A stretch of 8,095 bases of DNA, from positions 1 to 8,095 of the forward strand of contig JAOZGV010000001.1 in NCBI GenBank assembly GCA_026015225.1, in the 5' to 3' direction. This document shows positions 1 to 5,998 of the stretch, piece after piece (the first letter of the stretch is position 1; every line of letters starts with the position of its first letter). Position numbers and translations under genes: made by a program. A model generated the notes under the pieces. It worked only from the letters and a program-made list of their open reading frames with translations, had not been told where the DNA came from and ran no database searches. This DNA is from Candidatus Bathyarchaeota archaeon. Its GTDB lineage: Archaea > Thermoproteota > Bathyarchaeia > 40CM-2-53-6 > RBG-13-38-9.

Positions 1-255
1 TATTAGTTTATCTTTCATTAAGCGTTCCACATCATTTTCTGAGTACATGGCGATCTTTGTTGGATCGAAATTATCGAAGGCTTTTCTGAAATTTTTTCGT
101 TTTTTAAGTATCAGGTTCCAACTAACTCCTGCTTGAAAACTTTCTAAAACTATAAATTCGAAATGAACGAAATCATCATGAATAGGAGTGCCCCACTCCT
201 CGTCATGGTAAGCCATATGGAGAGGGTCTTCGGTACCCCAACATCGATTTACCAT
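1..255 (-). CDS. tag: DNA-3-methyladenine glycosylase I, N-terminal 85 residues (cut by window edge)
   Basis: This is the first 85 codons of a gene that continues beyond base 1. Tag enzymes are cytoplasmic base-excision repair glycosylases that remove 3-methyladenine from alkylated DNA. The translation begins MVNRCWGTEDPLHMAYHDEE and continues with the family pattern EWGTP, LESFQAG, SWNLILKKR, FRKAF and FDPTKIA. Compared with remembered E. coli Tag (about 187 residues), His17 and Cys5 match the first two zinc ligands, and Glu38 and Trp46 fall at the same positions as the catalytic-pocket Glu38 and Trp46. The last two zinc ligands lie in the missing half. The ATG at 255 is chosen because it gives the canonical Tag N-terminus and has an AGGGGA ribosome site just upstream. 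It is divergent from the SDR gene across 78 bases, with no evident functional link. Whether the full gene is intact cannot be seen. Confidence 0.93.
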   Translation of the reverse strand, partial: MVNRCWGTEDPLHMAYHDEEWGTPIHDDFVHFEFIVLESFQAGVSWNLILKKRKNFRKAFDNFDPTKIAMYSENDVERLMKDKLI

Positions 256-260
256 ATATT

Positions 261-267
261 TTCCCCT
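261..267 (-). promoter_or_regulatory. Shine-Dalgarno site of tag
   Basis: On the minus strand the bases AGGGGAA sit five bases upstream of the ATG at 255. This is a good purine-rich ribosome site and supports that start. It also implies that the tag message has a leader of at least a dozen bases. Confidence 0.6.
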
Positions 268-273
268 ACTTTG

Positions 274-283
274 AAATATAAAA
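274..283 (+). promoter_or_regulatory. Putative archaeal TATA box for the SDR gene
   Basis: AAATATAAAA lies in the 78-base divergent spacer. A start about 26 bases from its centre would fall near 305 and leave a leader of roughly 29 bases before the ATG at 334. A weak GAGTG (321-325) could serve as ribosome site. The whole region is AT-rich, so the assignment is by position and motif only. Confidence 0.4.
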
Positions 284-333
284 AGGAAAATATTAAAAAA
301 AGTTATCAACTCAGATTATTGAGTGTTTACACT

Positions 334-1287
334 ATGTCAATTTTAATTACCGGTGGAACAGGCTTCCTAGGATGGAATCTTGCAAAAGCTCTTTCTAAAG
401 GAGGAGAAGATGTAATAGCATTTGATGTTGCCTCTTTGAAAAAGCATCAAAAGATTTCGAATTCAGATAACATAAAAGTAATTGAAGGTGATCTAGCTTC
501 TCTGTCAGAGATCACTGAAATAATTAACCGCTATGATGTGGAACATATATTTCATAATGGGGCTTTACTTTCTGAAACTGCTGAAAAGAGACATGTAGCA
601 GCTTTCAGAGTAAATGTGGAAGGTACCTTCAATCTTTTAGAGAGCGCCAGAATTTTCGATATTAAGAAGTTCATCTTCACGAGTACATTAGCTACATATG
701 GGCGTGATTTTGGAGATATTATCTTATATGAAACCCCTCAGAGACCTGAATCCATGTATGGTGTTTCAAAAGTTTTTGGTGAAAGGCTTGGTGAATATTA
801 TTCATCAAGATTTAAAATGGACTTCAGAGCTGTTAGATTTCCATCGGTAATAGGGGCTGGAAGAGGCGGGGGAGGTCTCTCAGCTTATACGTCATTAATC
901 ATTCAAGAACCAGCGTTAGAAAGAGCATATGAAGTTTTTGTAAGTAAGGATGCGAGAACTCCTTTCATTTATGTAAAAGATGCTGTTAGATGTCTTATGC
1001 TTCTTTTTCATTCAGATAAAAATAAAATCAGATCAAAGACTTATACAATAAGTGGCATGTCTCCAAGAGCGGACGAAATTGTTGAAATGATTAAAAAATA
1101 TATACCAGATGCTAAAATTGAATTTGCGCCGGATCCCGATAAAGATAAAATAGTTCATAGTTGGCCATCAAAGTTGGATGAAACAAAAGCGCAAAATGAA
1201 TGGGGTTGGCAAGCTGAATATGGATTAAAAGATACGATACAAGATTTCATTAAAGAAGTTCAAGCTCATAAAGAACTATATGAATAA
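334..1287 (+). CDS. Extended SDR NAD-dependent epimerase/dehydratase, threonine-dehydrogenase-like
   Basis: A 317-residue extended short-chain dehydrogenase/reductase. The Rossmann dinucleotide motif TGGTGFLG is at residues 6-13, an acidic residue (Asp31) ends the second strand as expected for NAD preference, and the catalytic set is Ser117/Thr118 with Tyr142-x3-Lys146. The layout and C-terminus (SWPSKLDETKAQNEWGW, residues 276-292) strongly recall the SDR-type L-threonine dehydrogenases known from Thermoplasma and bacteria. The Thr-Thr-Asp segment I remember from that family's substrate loop is replaced by a glycine-rich stretch (residues 178-184). Substrate is therefore uncertain: threonine, another hydroxy acid or a nucleotide sugar are all possible. 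The frame stays open upstream to an ATG at 163, but those 57 extra codons overlap tag antisense and precede the Rossmann strand, so the ATG at 334 is preferred. Cytoplasmic; no signal or membrane segment is seen. Confidence 0.9.
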   Translation: MSILITGGTGFLGWNLAKALSKGGEDVIAFDVASLKKHQKISNSDNIKVIEGDLASLSEITEIINRYDVEHIFHNGALLSETAEKRHVAAFRVNVEGTFNLLESARIFDIKKFIFTSTLATYGRDFGDIILYETPQRPESMYGVSKVFGERLGEYYSSRFKMDFRAVRFPSVIGAGRGGGGLSAYTSLIIQEPALERAYEVFVSKDARTPFIYVKDAVRCLMLLFHSDKNKIRSKTYTISGMSPRADEIVEMIKKYIPDAKIEFAPDPDKDKIVHSWPSKLDETKAQNEWGWQAEYGLKDTIQDFIKEVQAHKELYE

Positions 1288-1404
1288 AATTTACTCATCT
1301 TCAGTAAACATAAAGAAAAAATTAATTTGAATTTTGGGATAGCTAAAAATATAAAAAAATTCGTTATTTATTTGGCAAAAATATTAACAAAGACCAGTAT
1401 ATTA

Positions 1405-1441
1405 TTTATAACAGTGTTAATAATAAATTTGTTTTATAAGG
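1405..1441 (+). promoter_or_regulatory. Putative promoter and ribosome site that set the DUF362 start
   Basis: TTTATAA (1405-1411) is a TATA-like box predicting a transcript start near 1433. AAGG (1438-1441) lies eight bases before the TTG at 1450. Together they favour initiation at 1450, which gives a textbook Tat signal, over the open TTG at 1327, which has no recognisable ribosome site. Confidence 0.4.
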
Positions 1442-1449
1442 TTATAAAA

Positions 1450-2481
1450 TTGAAGATCTCTCGTAGAAAATTCTTCACTCTAATTGGAATTTTAGGGGTT
1501 AGTACAACATTGGGAGGAATTTATGCTAGTATAAAATTTCGCGACAGTATTTCTCCTTTAAAAGAAAATTCAGAAAAAGCCGAAGTCTTTATCATTGGAG
1601 GGAAAGATAGGCAAACAAATATTGAAAAACTCATAACAAAATTTCCAATCAATGAATATCAGGGAAATAACATAGCAATTAAAGCAAACTTCAACAGTGA
1701 TGACCCTTTTCCCGCTTCAACTCATATAGAAACTCTTCGAGCAGTTGTTGAGAATCTAAGAGATGTTGGAGTAAACGATATAAACTTAGCCGAAAGGAGT
1801 GGTATAGGAAATACTAGAAAAGTATTAGAAAACCGAGGAGTCTTTAAGTTAGCTAATAAAATTGGATTCAACGTCATAGTTTTAGATGAACTCGATAAGA
1901 AAGAGTGGATTCAAATTCCACCAGATGGCATTCATTGGTTAAAAGGATTTCCAATTGCCAAGGTAATTAGAGATTCTGACAGAATTATCCAGATCTGTTG
2001 TTTAAAAACGCATAGATTTGGCGGACATTTCACAATGTCCTTGAAGAATTCTGTAGGAATAGTCGCAAAAAGGATTCCAAACAGCGTATATAATTATATG
2101 GTAGAACTCCATTCATCACCTTTCCAGAGATCAATGATCGCTGAAATCAACAGATTTTACAATGTCGATTTGGCAATAATGGATGCTCAAAGTGCGTTTA
2201 TAAATGAGGGGCCAGAACGGGGAGAAATGGTTGAGCCAAAAATAATGTTAGCAAGCAAAGATAGGGTAGCTCTAGATGCTGTGGGAGTTGCAATTTTGAG
2301 ATCATTTAATTCAACTAGAGAAGTAATGAAGGGTAGAATTTTTGAGCAAGAACAGATAAGAAGAGCTGTTGAATTAGGAATAGGCGTTGATTCGCCTAGA
2401 AAGATTAATTTAATTCCATTAAATGATTCCTGCCAAGATATTACAAATAGGATCCTATCAATTCTTGAGAATGAAGGGTAG
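1450..2481 (+). CDS. DUF362 domain protein with twin-arginine signal
   Basis: A 343-residue DUF362 (PF04015-like) protein of unknown enzymatic role. The N-terminus MKISRRKFFTLIGILGV holds SRRKFF, a twin-arginine motif, followed by a hydrophobic stretch to about residue 26, so export or anchoring outside the membrane by the Tat route is likely. The DUF362 body starts near residue 45. Family-like conserved points are Lys78 in AIKAN, Ser90-Thr91-His92, the LKTHR segment (185-189), MSLKNSVGIV (196-205), and ASKDRVALDAVG (268-279). Unlike many DUF362 proteins it carries no ferredoxin domain of its own, but a separate ferredoxin gene follows 68 bases later. The start is a TTG at 1450. The frame also stays open to a TTG at 1327, which would add 41 residues including another hydrophobic segment and bury the Tat motif. 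Some DUF362 proteins are described as Fe-S or corrinoid-associated; nothing here decides that. Confidence 0.82.
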   Translation: MKISRRKFFTLIGILGVSTTLGGIYASIKFRDSISPLKENSEKAEVFIIGGKDRQTNIEKLITKFPINEYQGNNIAIKANFNSDDPFPASTHIETLRAVVENLRDVGVNDINLAERSGIGNTRKVLENRGVFKLANKIGFNVIVLDELDKKEWIQIPPDGIHWLKGFPIAKVIRDSDRIIQICCLKTHRFGGHFTMSLKNSVGIVAKRIPNSVYNYMVELHSSPFQRSMIAEINRFYNVDLAIMDAQSAFINEGPERGEMVEPKIMLASKDRVALDAVGVAILRSFNSTREVMKGRIFEQEQIRRAVELGIGVDSPRKINLIPLNDSCQDITNRILSILENEG

Positions 2482-2496
2482 AATTCAACTTTTTTT

Positions 2497-2516
2497 AAAG
2501 ATTAAGAAATCTTTTT
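2497..2516 (+). terminator. Hairpin with T-tract after the DUF362 gene
   Basis: AAAGATT (2497-2503) and AATCTTT (2508-2514) form a perfect seven-pair stem around a four-base AAGA loop. The descending arm runs into a tract of five T (2512-2516), and a run of seven T (2490-2496) precedes the stem. It lies 16 bases after the stop at 2481. This is consistent with T-run termination in archaea, or with partial read-through to the ferredoxin gene. The stem is AT-only apart from one G-C pair, so stability is low. Confidence 0.45.
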
Positions 2517-2549
2517 ACCATCTAGATAATTAAAAGGCTATGATTTGCT

Positions 2550-2747
2550 ATGCGACCTGTTGTTGATGAAAGTATTTGTATAGGATGTGGAGCATGTTAT
2601 GATGTGTGTCCTGTTGAACCAAAGGTAATGGAGTTAAGAGAAATTAAAGATAAGGGAATGAAATCAATAATTGTAAATCCTGAAGTATGTGATTTTGGAG
2701 CTGCTTGTATACGAGTTTGCCCTACTGGTGCATTTAAATTGATTTGA
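2550..2747 (+). CDS. Small ferredoxin, one full and one cysteine-deficient cluster motif
   Basis: A 65-residue bacterial-type ferredoxin, a soluble electron carrier. The first motif is complete: Cys10-x2-Cys13-x2-Cys16-x3-Cys20-Pro. The second reads Cys47-x5-Cys53-x3-Cys57-Pro; the position where the second cysteine belongs is Gly50. With the usual crossed ligation (Cys10, 13, 16 with 57; Cys47, 53 with 20), the first cluster can be an ordinary [4Fe-4S], while the second has three ligands and could be [3Fe-4S], a [4Fe-4S] with an open or exogenous ligand, or absent. The insertion between motifs (residues 22-44) is longer than in clostridial 2[4Fe-4S] ferredoxins and contains several lysines. 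Its position directly after the DUF362 gene suggests a functional pair, although the hairpin between them may uncouple expression. No clear ribosome site; AAAAGG lies 12 bases upstream. Confidence 0.9.
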   Translation: MRPVVDESICIGCGACYDVCPVEPKVMELREIKDKGMKSIIVNPEVCDFGAACIRVCPTGAFKLI

Positions 2748-2790
2748 GATCCTCTTCCTATAAAATATATAAAAATGGTTTTCTAAGTTC

Positions 2791-2806
2791 AGTTTGAAAA
2801 CAGACT
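2791..2806 (-). terminator. Weak hairpin at the thioesterase 3' end
   Basis: On the minus strand AGTCTG, a TTTT loop and CAAACT form a six-pair stem (one G-U type pair) beginning on the last base of the thioesterase stop codon. A T-rich stretch follows further downstream, around 2767-2776. The gene converges with the ferredoxin gene, so a bidirectional end in this 58-base spacer makes sense. Support is from the inverted repeat alone. Confidence 0.28.
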
Positions 2807-3231
2807 CATTTAGCATTATTTAATTTGGCTTTCACTTTTTCATTAAATTTAGCGGCATCTATAATAGCTCTAACATGCGTTCCCTCGGATATTTTATCAA
2901 TTCCATCATTAGCTTCTATATGGAAAGTAAGTAATCGACCGTCTATTTTTTCTAATTTTACTTTAACGGTAATGATAAATCCAGGTGGAGTCGGAGATAG
3001 GTGATTAATATTAAATGCTATTCCCACGCTTTGTTCTTTAGGCCATTCAATATACGGATTTGTTGTCTTAATGCATGTCCACTCAATCAGCCCCATCATA
3101 AAGCCTGTTGCAAGTACTTTAGGCATAACCTGCATTTCTGGAGATTCGGGATATAGATGAGGAACGGTCTTATTTTCAGGTATTTTGAATTTAAATTCGT
3201 AAGTCAATCCTGTTTGTAAAGAATCTTTCAT
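2806..3231 (-). CDS. Hotdog-fold acyl-CoA thioesterase, FlK-like
   Basis: A 141-residue hotdog-fold protein strikingly like fluoroacetyl-CoA thioesterase FlK of Streptomyces cattleya (139 residues, from memory). Shared stretches include HLYPESPE (25-32), ATGF (41-44), GLIEW (47-51), TPPG (81-84) and GTHVRA (117-122). The FlK catalytic residues Thr42, Glu50, His76 and Arg120 correspond to Thr42, Glu50, His77 and Arg121 here, so thioester hydrolysis is well supported. Phe33 and Phe36 of FlK, the latter linked to fluoroacetyl selectivity, are Met33 and Met36, so the natural substrate is probably another short acyl-CoA, or a toxic or dead-end CoA ester. It is cytoplasmic and should act as a dimer, as family members do. 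The ATG at 3231 is fixed by alignment and by a stop four codons upstream of it. It is divergent from the hydrogenase peptidase gene; no shared pathway is evident. Confidence 0.92.
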   Translation of the reverse strand: MKDSLQTGLTYEFKFKIPENKTVPHLYPESPEMQVMPKVLATGFMMGLIEWTCIKTTNPYIEWPKEQSVGIAFNINHLSPTPPGFIITVKVKLEKIDGRLLTFHIEANDGIDKISEGTHVRAIIDAAKFNEKVKAKLNNAK

Positions 3232-3253
3232 GAAATCTTCATTTGCATATTCG

Positions 3254-3261
3254 TTATTTAA
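3254..3261 (-). promoter_or_regulatory. TATA box predicting a leaderless thioesterase transcript
   Basis: Minus-strand TTAAATAA, preceded by the purine-rich AAACC that could act as a TFB contact (BRE), is centred 26-27 bases from the ATG at 3231. That is the archaeal TATA-to-start distance, so transcription should begin on the start codon itself. No ribosome site is needed and no convincing one is seen. Confidence 0.5.
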
Positions 3262-3333
3262 GGTTTAATAACTATTTAACAAAGATATCATTCAAGTACT
3301 TGGACTTCAGCTTTCCAACTTCAGACATTGTAT

Positions 3334-3375
3334 GCGTCTATTTCGATAGAGCTCGCACACGTGTTTAGTGCACGC
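3334..3375. repeat. Cluster of short palindromes in the divergent spacer
   Basis: Three perfect palindromes lie within 25 bases: GAGCTC (3349-3354), ACACGTGT (3357-3364) and GTGCAC (3368-3373). Beside them TCTAT and ATAGA (3337-3350) form a five-pair stem closed by a TTCG loop, and GCGT/ACGC (3334-3337 and 3372-3375) could close the whole block. The stretch is clearly richer in G and C than its surroundings and ends immediately before a TATA-like box for the peptidase gene. An operator or a folded leader are both possible. The rest of the spacer (3262-3333) shows nothing I recognise. Confidence 0.4.
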
Positions 3376-3391
3376 TTAAAAGATTTTTATC
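3376..3391 (+). promoter_or_regulatory. Putative TATA element for the peptidase gene
   Basis: TTAAAAGA (3376-3383) and the adjoining TTTTTATC (3384-3391) are TATA-like. They predict starts near 3406 or 3414, giving a leader of only 5-13 bases before the ATG at 3419. A GAGAGAG run (3411-3417) sits too close to the ATG to be a normal ribosome site. Confidence 0.35.
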
Positions 3392-3418
3392 ATTATGAGT
3401 TCTATATTCTGAGAGAGA

Positions 3419-3940
3419 ATGAAAAAAGCTCGATCTATACTCTTTTTTAAAGATTCAGAATTGAAACTTAGATCTTTTCTTAAAAGAAAGGGCAAAACCG
3501 TAATAATTGGTTTGGGAAATATTTACAAAATGGATGATGCTGCAGGAATAGTAGCATTGCGTTTATTGAAAAAGAAAAATCTTGACAAAGTCAAAGATGT
3601 TTCACTCATAGAGGCTGGAAGAAGATTAATTGATTACGTCCATGTAATTGATGATTTAAAACCTACAAAGATAATATTTATCGATTCTTCCAGCTTTGGA
3701 GCAGAACCAGGTAGGATTGAACTTTTTTACCAAGACGAGATAGTTGATAGCAATTTAACTACTCACGAGAATAATTTCAATTTAGTATTGGGCTATTTGA
3801 AAAAGAAGATCCCTAATTGCCAGATCCTATTCATAGGCATACAATTTGGTTGTCTCGATATGACAGATGAAATTTTACTTACAGAAAATGTGGGAAAAGG
3901 AACAGAAGAGATCGTAAGATCCTTTGAGAAATATCTTTAA
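3419..3940 (+). CDS. [NiFe]-hydrogenase maturation endopeptidase, HycI/HyaD type
   Basis: A 173-residue peptidase of family M52. These cytoplasmic enzymes sense nickel in the hydrogenase large-subunit precursor and remove its C-terminal extension so the active site can close. Signature GLGNIYKMDDAAG (31-43) matches the GxGN...DDGxG start of HycI/HybD. The three expected nickel-sensing ligands are Asp40, Asp89 (in IFIDSS) and His116 (in TTHENN), matching HycI Asp16, Asp62 and His90. A GxxPG motif is at 94-98 and FIGIQFG at 138-144. The protein has about 25 residues before the first strand that typical HycI proteins lack, so initiation further in is possible, though no other ATG lies before the core. 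Its 3' end faces the hydrogenase large-subunit gene with only 13 bases between stop codons. That context makes the large subunit its obvious substrate and implies overlapping 3' transcript ends. Confidence 0.93.
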   Translation: MKKARSILFFKDSELKLRSFLKRKGKTVIIGLGNIYKMDDAAGIVALRLLKKKNLDKVKDVSLIEAGRRLIDYVHVIDDLKPTKIIFIDSSSFGAEPGRIELFYQDEIVDSNLTTHENNFNLVLGYLKKKIPNCQILFIGIQFGCLDMTDEILLTENVGKGTEEIVRSFEKYL

Positions 3941-3953
3941 AGATCCTATTCTC

Positions 3954-5252
3954 TTAAACGAATTTCACTTTTAAATAATGAGTTGAGCATGAGATGCAAG
4001 GATCATAGGCTCTTACTAACATCTCCAAATTAAGCTCGATTTCCTCTTTTGGCTTGTCTAATAGTGTGGGTACCATAGCTTCCATATCCTTTTGAATATT
4101 CCCATGATTCTGATTTGTCGGAATTACGCAATTGGCTTTTATGCATTTTCCTTTTTTATCTATGGTGTAATCATGAAATAGGATTCCTCGAGGCACTTCC
4201 ACTGCTCCTATCCCTCTTCCCTTTTTCAGCTTAATTTTAATTGGTTCTTCCGTTTTGGTTCCACGCATAAGTAGAGCATCAATGATTATTATCGAATCTT
4301 CTACTGAATGGACATATTCAACGAGTTGAGCAATATTATTCATAAATGGGTTAAAGGATATTGGTTTTAGATCGAACATTTCAGCTATTTCTTTTGCCAT
4401 GGGAGTTAATTTGTCAGAGTTTAGATTGAACCTTGCCAGGGCTCCTACCATATAGGAGTCTCTTTTATGTTTTGAGTGCTTTGCAGTGGAATGGGGGACT
4501 ACATATTCATTAACAATTGATTGATAATCTTTAACTGGATGTTCTCCAGTATCGGTTGATCCAATAACACCATCGTAAAGAGCATACTCATTATTTGTTG
4601 TCAACCCTATGTATTCTGTTTCTCTTGAAAAGTTGGGAAACATATGTGCATTATTGACTAATATTTCTGCCACTTGTCCAGCAATATCTAAGGATGAAAT
4701 CAATCTTGATTTAAGTACTTTTAATTCCGCTAAAGTCGGAACATGAGTGAAACCCCCAACAACAAGACCTATTGGATGGGTTGTTCTTCCACAAATTAGA
4801 TCAGACATTTCATTAGCGAGTCTATGCAGTTGGATTATCTTCAATACTGCGTCCGTATGCGTATTTATGAGTGGGAAAACACTTCCAACTTTGAACAAAT
4901 CCGGGGCCACAAGATAACCCACATGAAGGATATGACTTTGCATGTTTTCGGCATGAAGTGCTAATTTTCTAAGGAAAGTTGTCTGTTCAGATATCTCTAC
5001 GCCCAAAGCAGCCTCTGTAGCTTTAAGAGATGCAAGGGTATGCCCTATTGAGCATATTCCACAGATTCGAGAGGTGATATGAGCCAGATCATCATAATCT
5101 TTACCTCTTACAAACGCTTCAAAAAATCGAGGAGCTTCTGATACCTGCCACTCTATTTTCTCAATCTTCCCATTATCGGCATTTACAACTATATTTCCAT
5201 GTCCTTCCAATCGGGTTATGTGATGTAAGTTGATATCTACTTTTTGGCTCAT
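3954..5252 (-). CDS. hydA: Group 3b [NiFe]-hydrogenase alpha (large, catalytic) subunit
   Basis: A 432-residue catalytic subunit carrying the NiFe(CN)2CO site where H2 is split or formed. The L1 motif is Arg62-x-Cys64-Gly-x-Cys67-x3-His71 and the L2 motif is Asp417-Pro-Cys419-x2-Cys422-x2-His425, so all four nickel cysteines are present. EAPRFFEAFVRG (39-50), HSTAKHSKHK (254-263) and LVRAYDPCISCS (412-423) read like the Pyrococcus furiosus sulfhydrogenase alpha subunit, placing it in cytoplasmic NAD(P)-linked group 3b rather than F420- or Hdr-linked types. The L2 His is followed by only seven residues, YLKVKFV, presumably removed by the neighbouring peptidase; the P. furiosus enzyme likewise has a very short tail. 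The ATG overlaps the small-subunit TGA by one base and follows a strong AAGGAGGG site. It is the last gene of the operon. Confidence 0.96.
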   Translation of the reverse strand: MSQKVDINLHHITRLEGHGNIVVNADNGKIEKIEWQVSEAPRFFEAFVRGKDYDDLAHITSRICGICSIGHTLASLKATEAALGVEISEQTTFLRKLALHAENMQSHILHVGYLVAPDLFKVGSVFPLINTHTDAVLKIIQLHRLANEMSDLICGRTTHPIGLVVGGFTHVPTLAELKVLKSRLISSLDIAGQVAEILVNNAHMFPNFSRETEYIGLTTNNEYALYDGVIGSTDTGEHPVKDYQSIVNEYVVPHSTAKHSKHKRDSYMVGALARFNLNSDKLTPMAKEIAEMFDLKPISFNPFMNNIAQLVEYVHSVEDSIIIIDALLMRGTKTEEPIKIKLKKGRGIGAVEVPRGILFHDYTIDKKGKCIKANCVIPTNQNHGNIQKDMEAMVPTLLDKPKEEIELNLEMLVRAYDPCISCSTHYLKVKFV

Positions 5253-5998
5253 CAGTATCCCTCCTTACGGTAATTGAAAATATTAAATCGTTCCAACATC
5301 TGTTTAACTGAGAGACCATATTTTTTCAACACATCCTTTTGTGCATCCATATGGGCATGCTCCAGATAACCACGACATCCTTCACACTCATGACTAAAAT
5401 TTGGACATGCTGAATTACAACCTGCTATTGTTACCGGCCCTAAACAGAATTTACCTAAATCAAATACACAGATGTTCTCATTCTTCTTACACTCAACACA
5501 TACAGGGTATTTAGGAATGCTTGGTTTCTTTCCTGCTACTAAAGCGGTTACAATTCTGATAAACTCTTCCCTGTCAATTGGGCATCCAGGTATGCAGGCA
5601 TCAACTTCAACAACTTCATCCAAAGCTTTGGTTTGGAATACATCAAAATAGGGATTATCGCTTATGTTAGCTTTTCCATATACTTCCTTCTTAACATCTT
5701 CAACTGGCCATTCGTTACGCAGTTTATTTACGCATCCAGTATGAGCACATGCTCCAAGAGCGACTAATATTTTGGCTTTTGATCTTATGTCTTTTAAACG
5801 AAGCTCATCCATGGGTCTTTGTATTGATCCTTCTACAATTGCTATTTCATAATCATCTGAATGCTCCTTCATAACTTCCCTGAAGGAGACCACATCGACT
5901 ACTTCAATCAGATCAATGATGCGCTCTTCTAGATTTGCAATTTGTAACTGACAACCTTCACAACTGGAAAAGTCAAAAAATGCAACTTTTGGTTTCAT
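5252..5998 (-). CDS. hydD: Group 3b [NiFe]-hydrogenase delta (small) subunit
   Basis: A 248-residue electron-transfer subunit that partners the NiFe subunit. The proximal [4Fe-4S] ligands are Cys13 and Cys16 (SSCEGCQLQ), Cys84 (GACA) and Cys139 (PGCP). A C-terminal cysteine-rich part offers eight more: Cys167, 170, 177, 185, 194, 198, 205 and 208, enough for two further [4Fe-4S] clusters. The blocks YPVCVEC (164-170), CLGPVT.AGC (185-194) and CEGCRG (205-210) match the P. furiosus sulfhydrogenase delta subunit as I remember it. There is no Tat signal, so the enzyme is cytoplasmic, as expected for group 3. The ATG follows directly on the TAG of the upstream fusion gene, and the stop overlaps the large-subunit ATG by one base. 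Translational coupling through the whole operon is therefore likely. Confidence 0.96.
   Translation of the reverse strand: MKPKVAFFDFSSCEGCQLQIANLEERIIDLIEVVDVVSFREVMKEHSDDYEIAIVEGSIQRPMDELRLKDIRSKAKILVALGACAHTGCVNKLRNEWPVEDVKKEVYGKANISDNPYFDVFQTKALDEVVEVDACIPGCPIDREEFIRIVTALVAGKKPSIPKYPVCVECKKNENICVFDLGKFCLGPVTIAGCNSACPNFSHECEGCRGYLEHAHMDAQKDVLKKYGLSVKQMLERFNIFNYRKEGY
5259..5266 (-). promoter_or_regulatory. Strong Shine-Dalgarno site of the large-subunit gene
   Basis: Minus-strand AAGGAGGG lies six bases before the ATG at 5252, inside the 3' end of the small-subunit gene. It is the strongest ribosome site in the window and, with the TGATG overlap, suggests coupled high-level translation of the two core subunits. 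Confidence 0.8.

Noticed and set aside
163..333. 57-codon N-terminal extension of the SDR gene from an ATG at 163
   Set aside because: It lies antisense to the well-supported tag coding sequence, has no fold-consistent content, and the Rossmann motif begins right after the ATG at 334.
3263..3272. SurR-like site (GTT-N-AAC) upstream of the thioesterase
   Set aside because: SurR sites as I know them are GTT-N3-AAC; this is GTT-N4-AAC, lies upstream of the wrong gene, and no good match occurs upstream of the hydrogenase operon.
3334..3375. tRNA or tRNA-like gene
   Set aside because: The stems are only 4-5 pairs, there is no anticodon-arm or T-arm sequence, and the block is too short.
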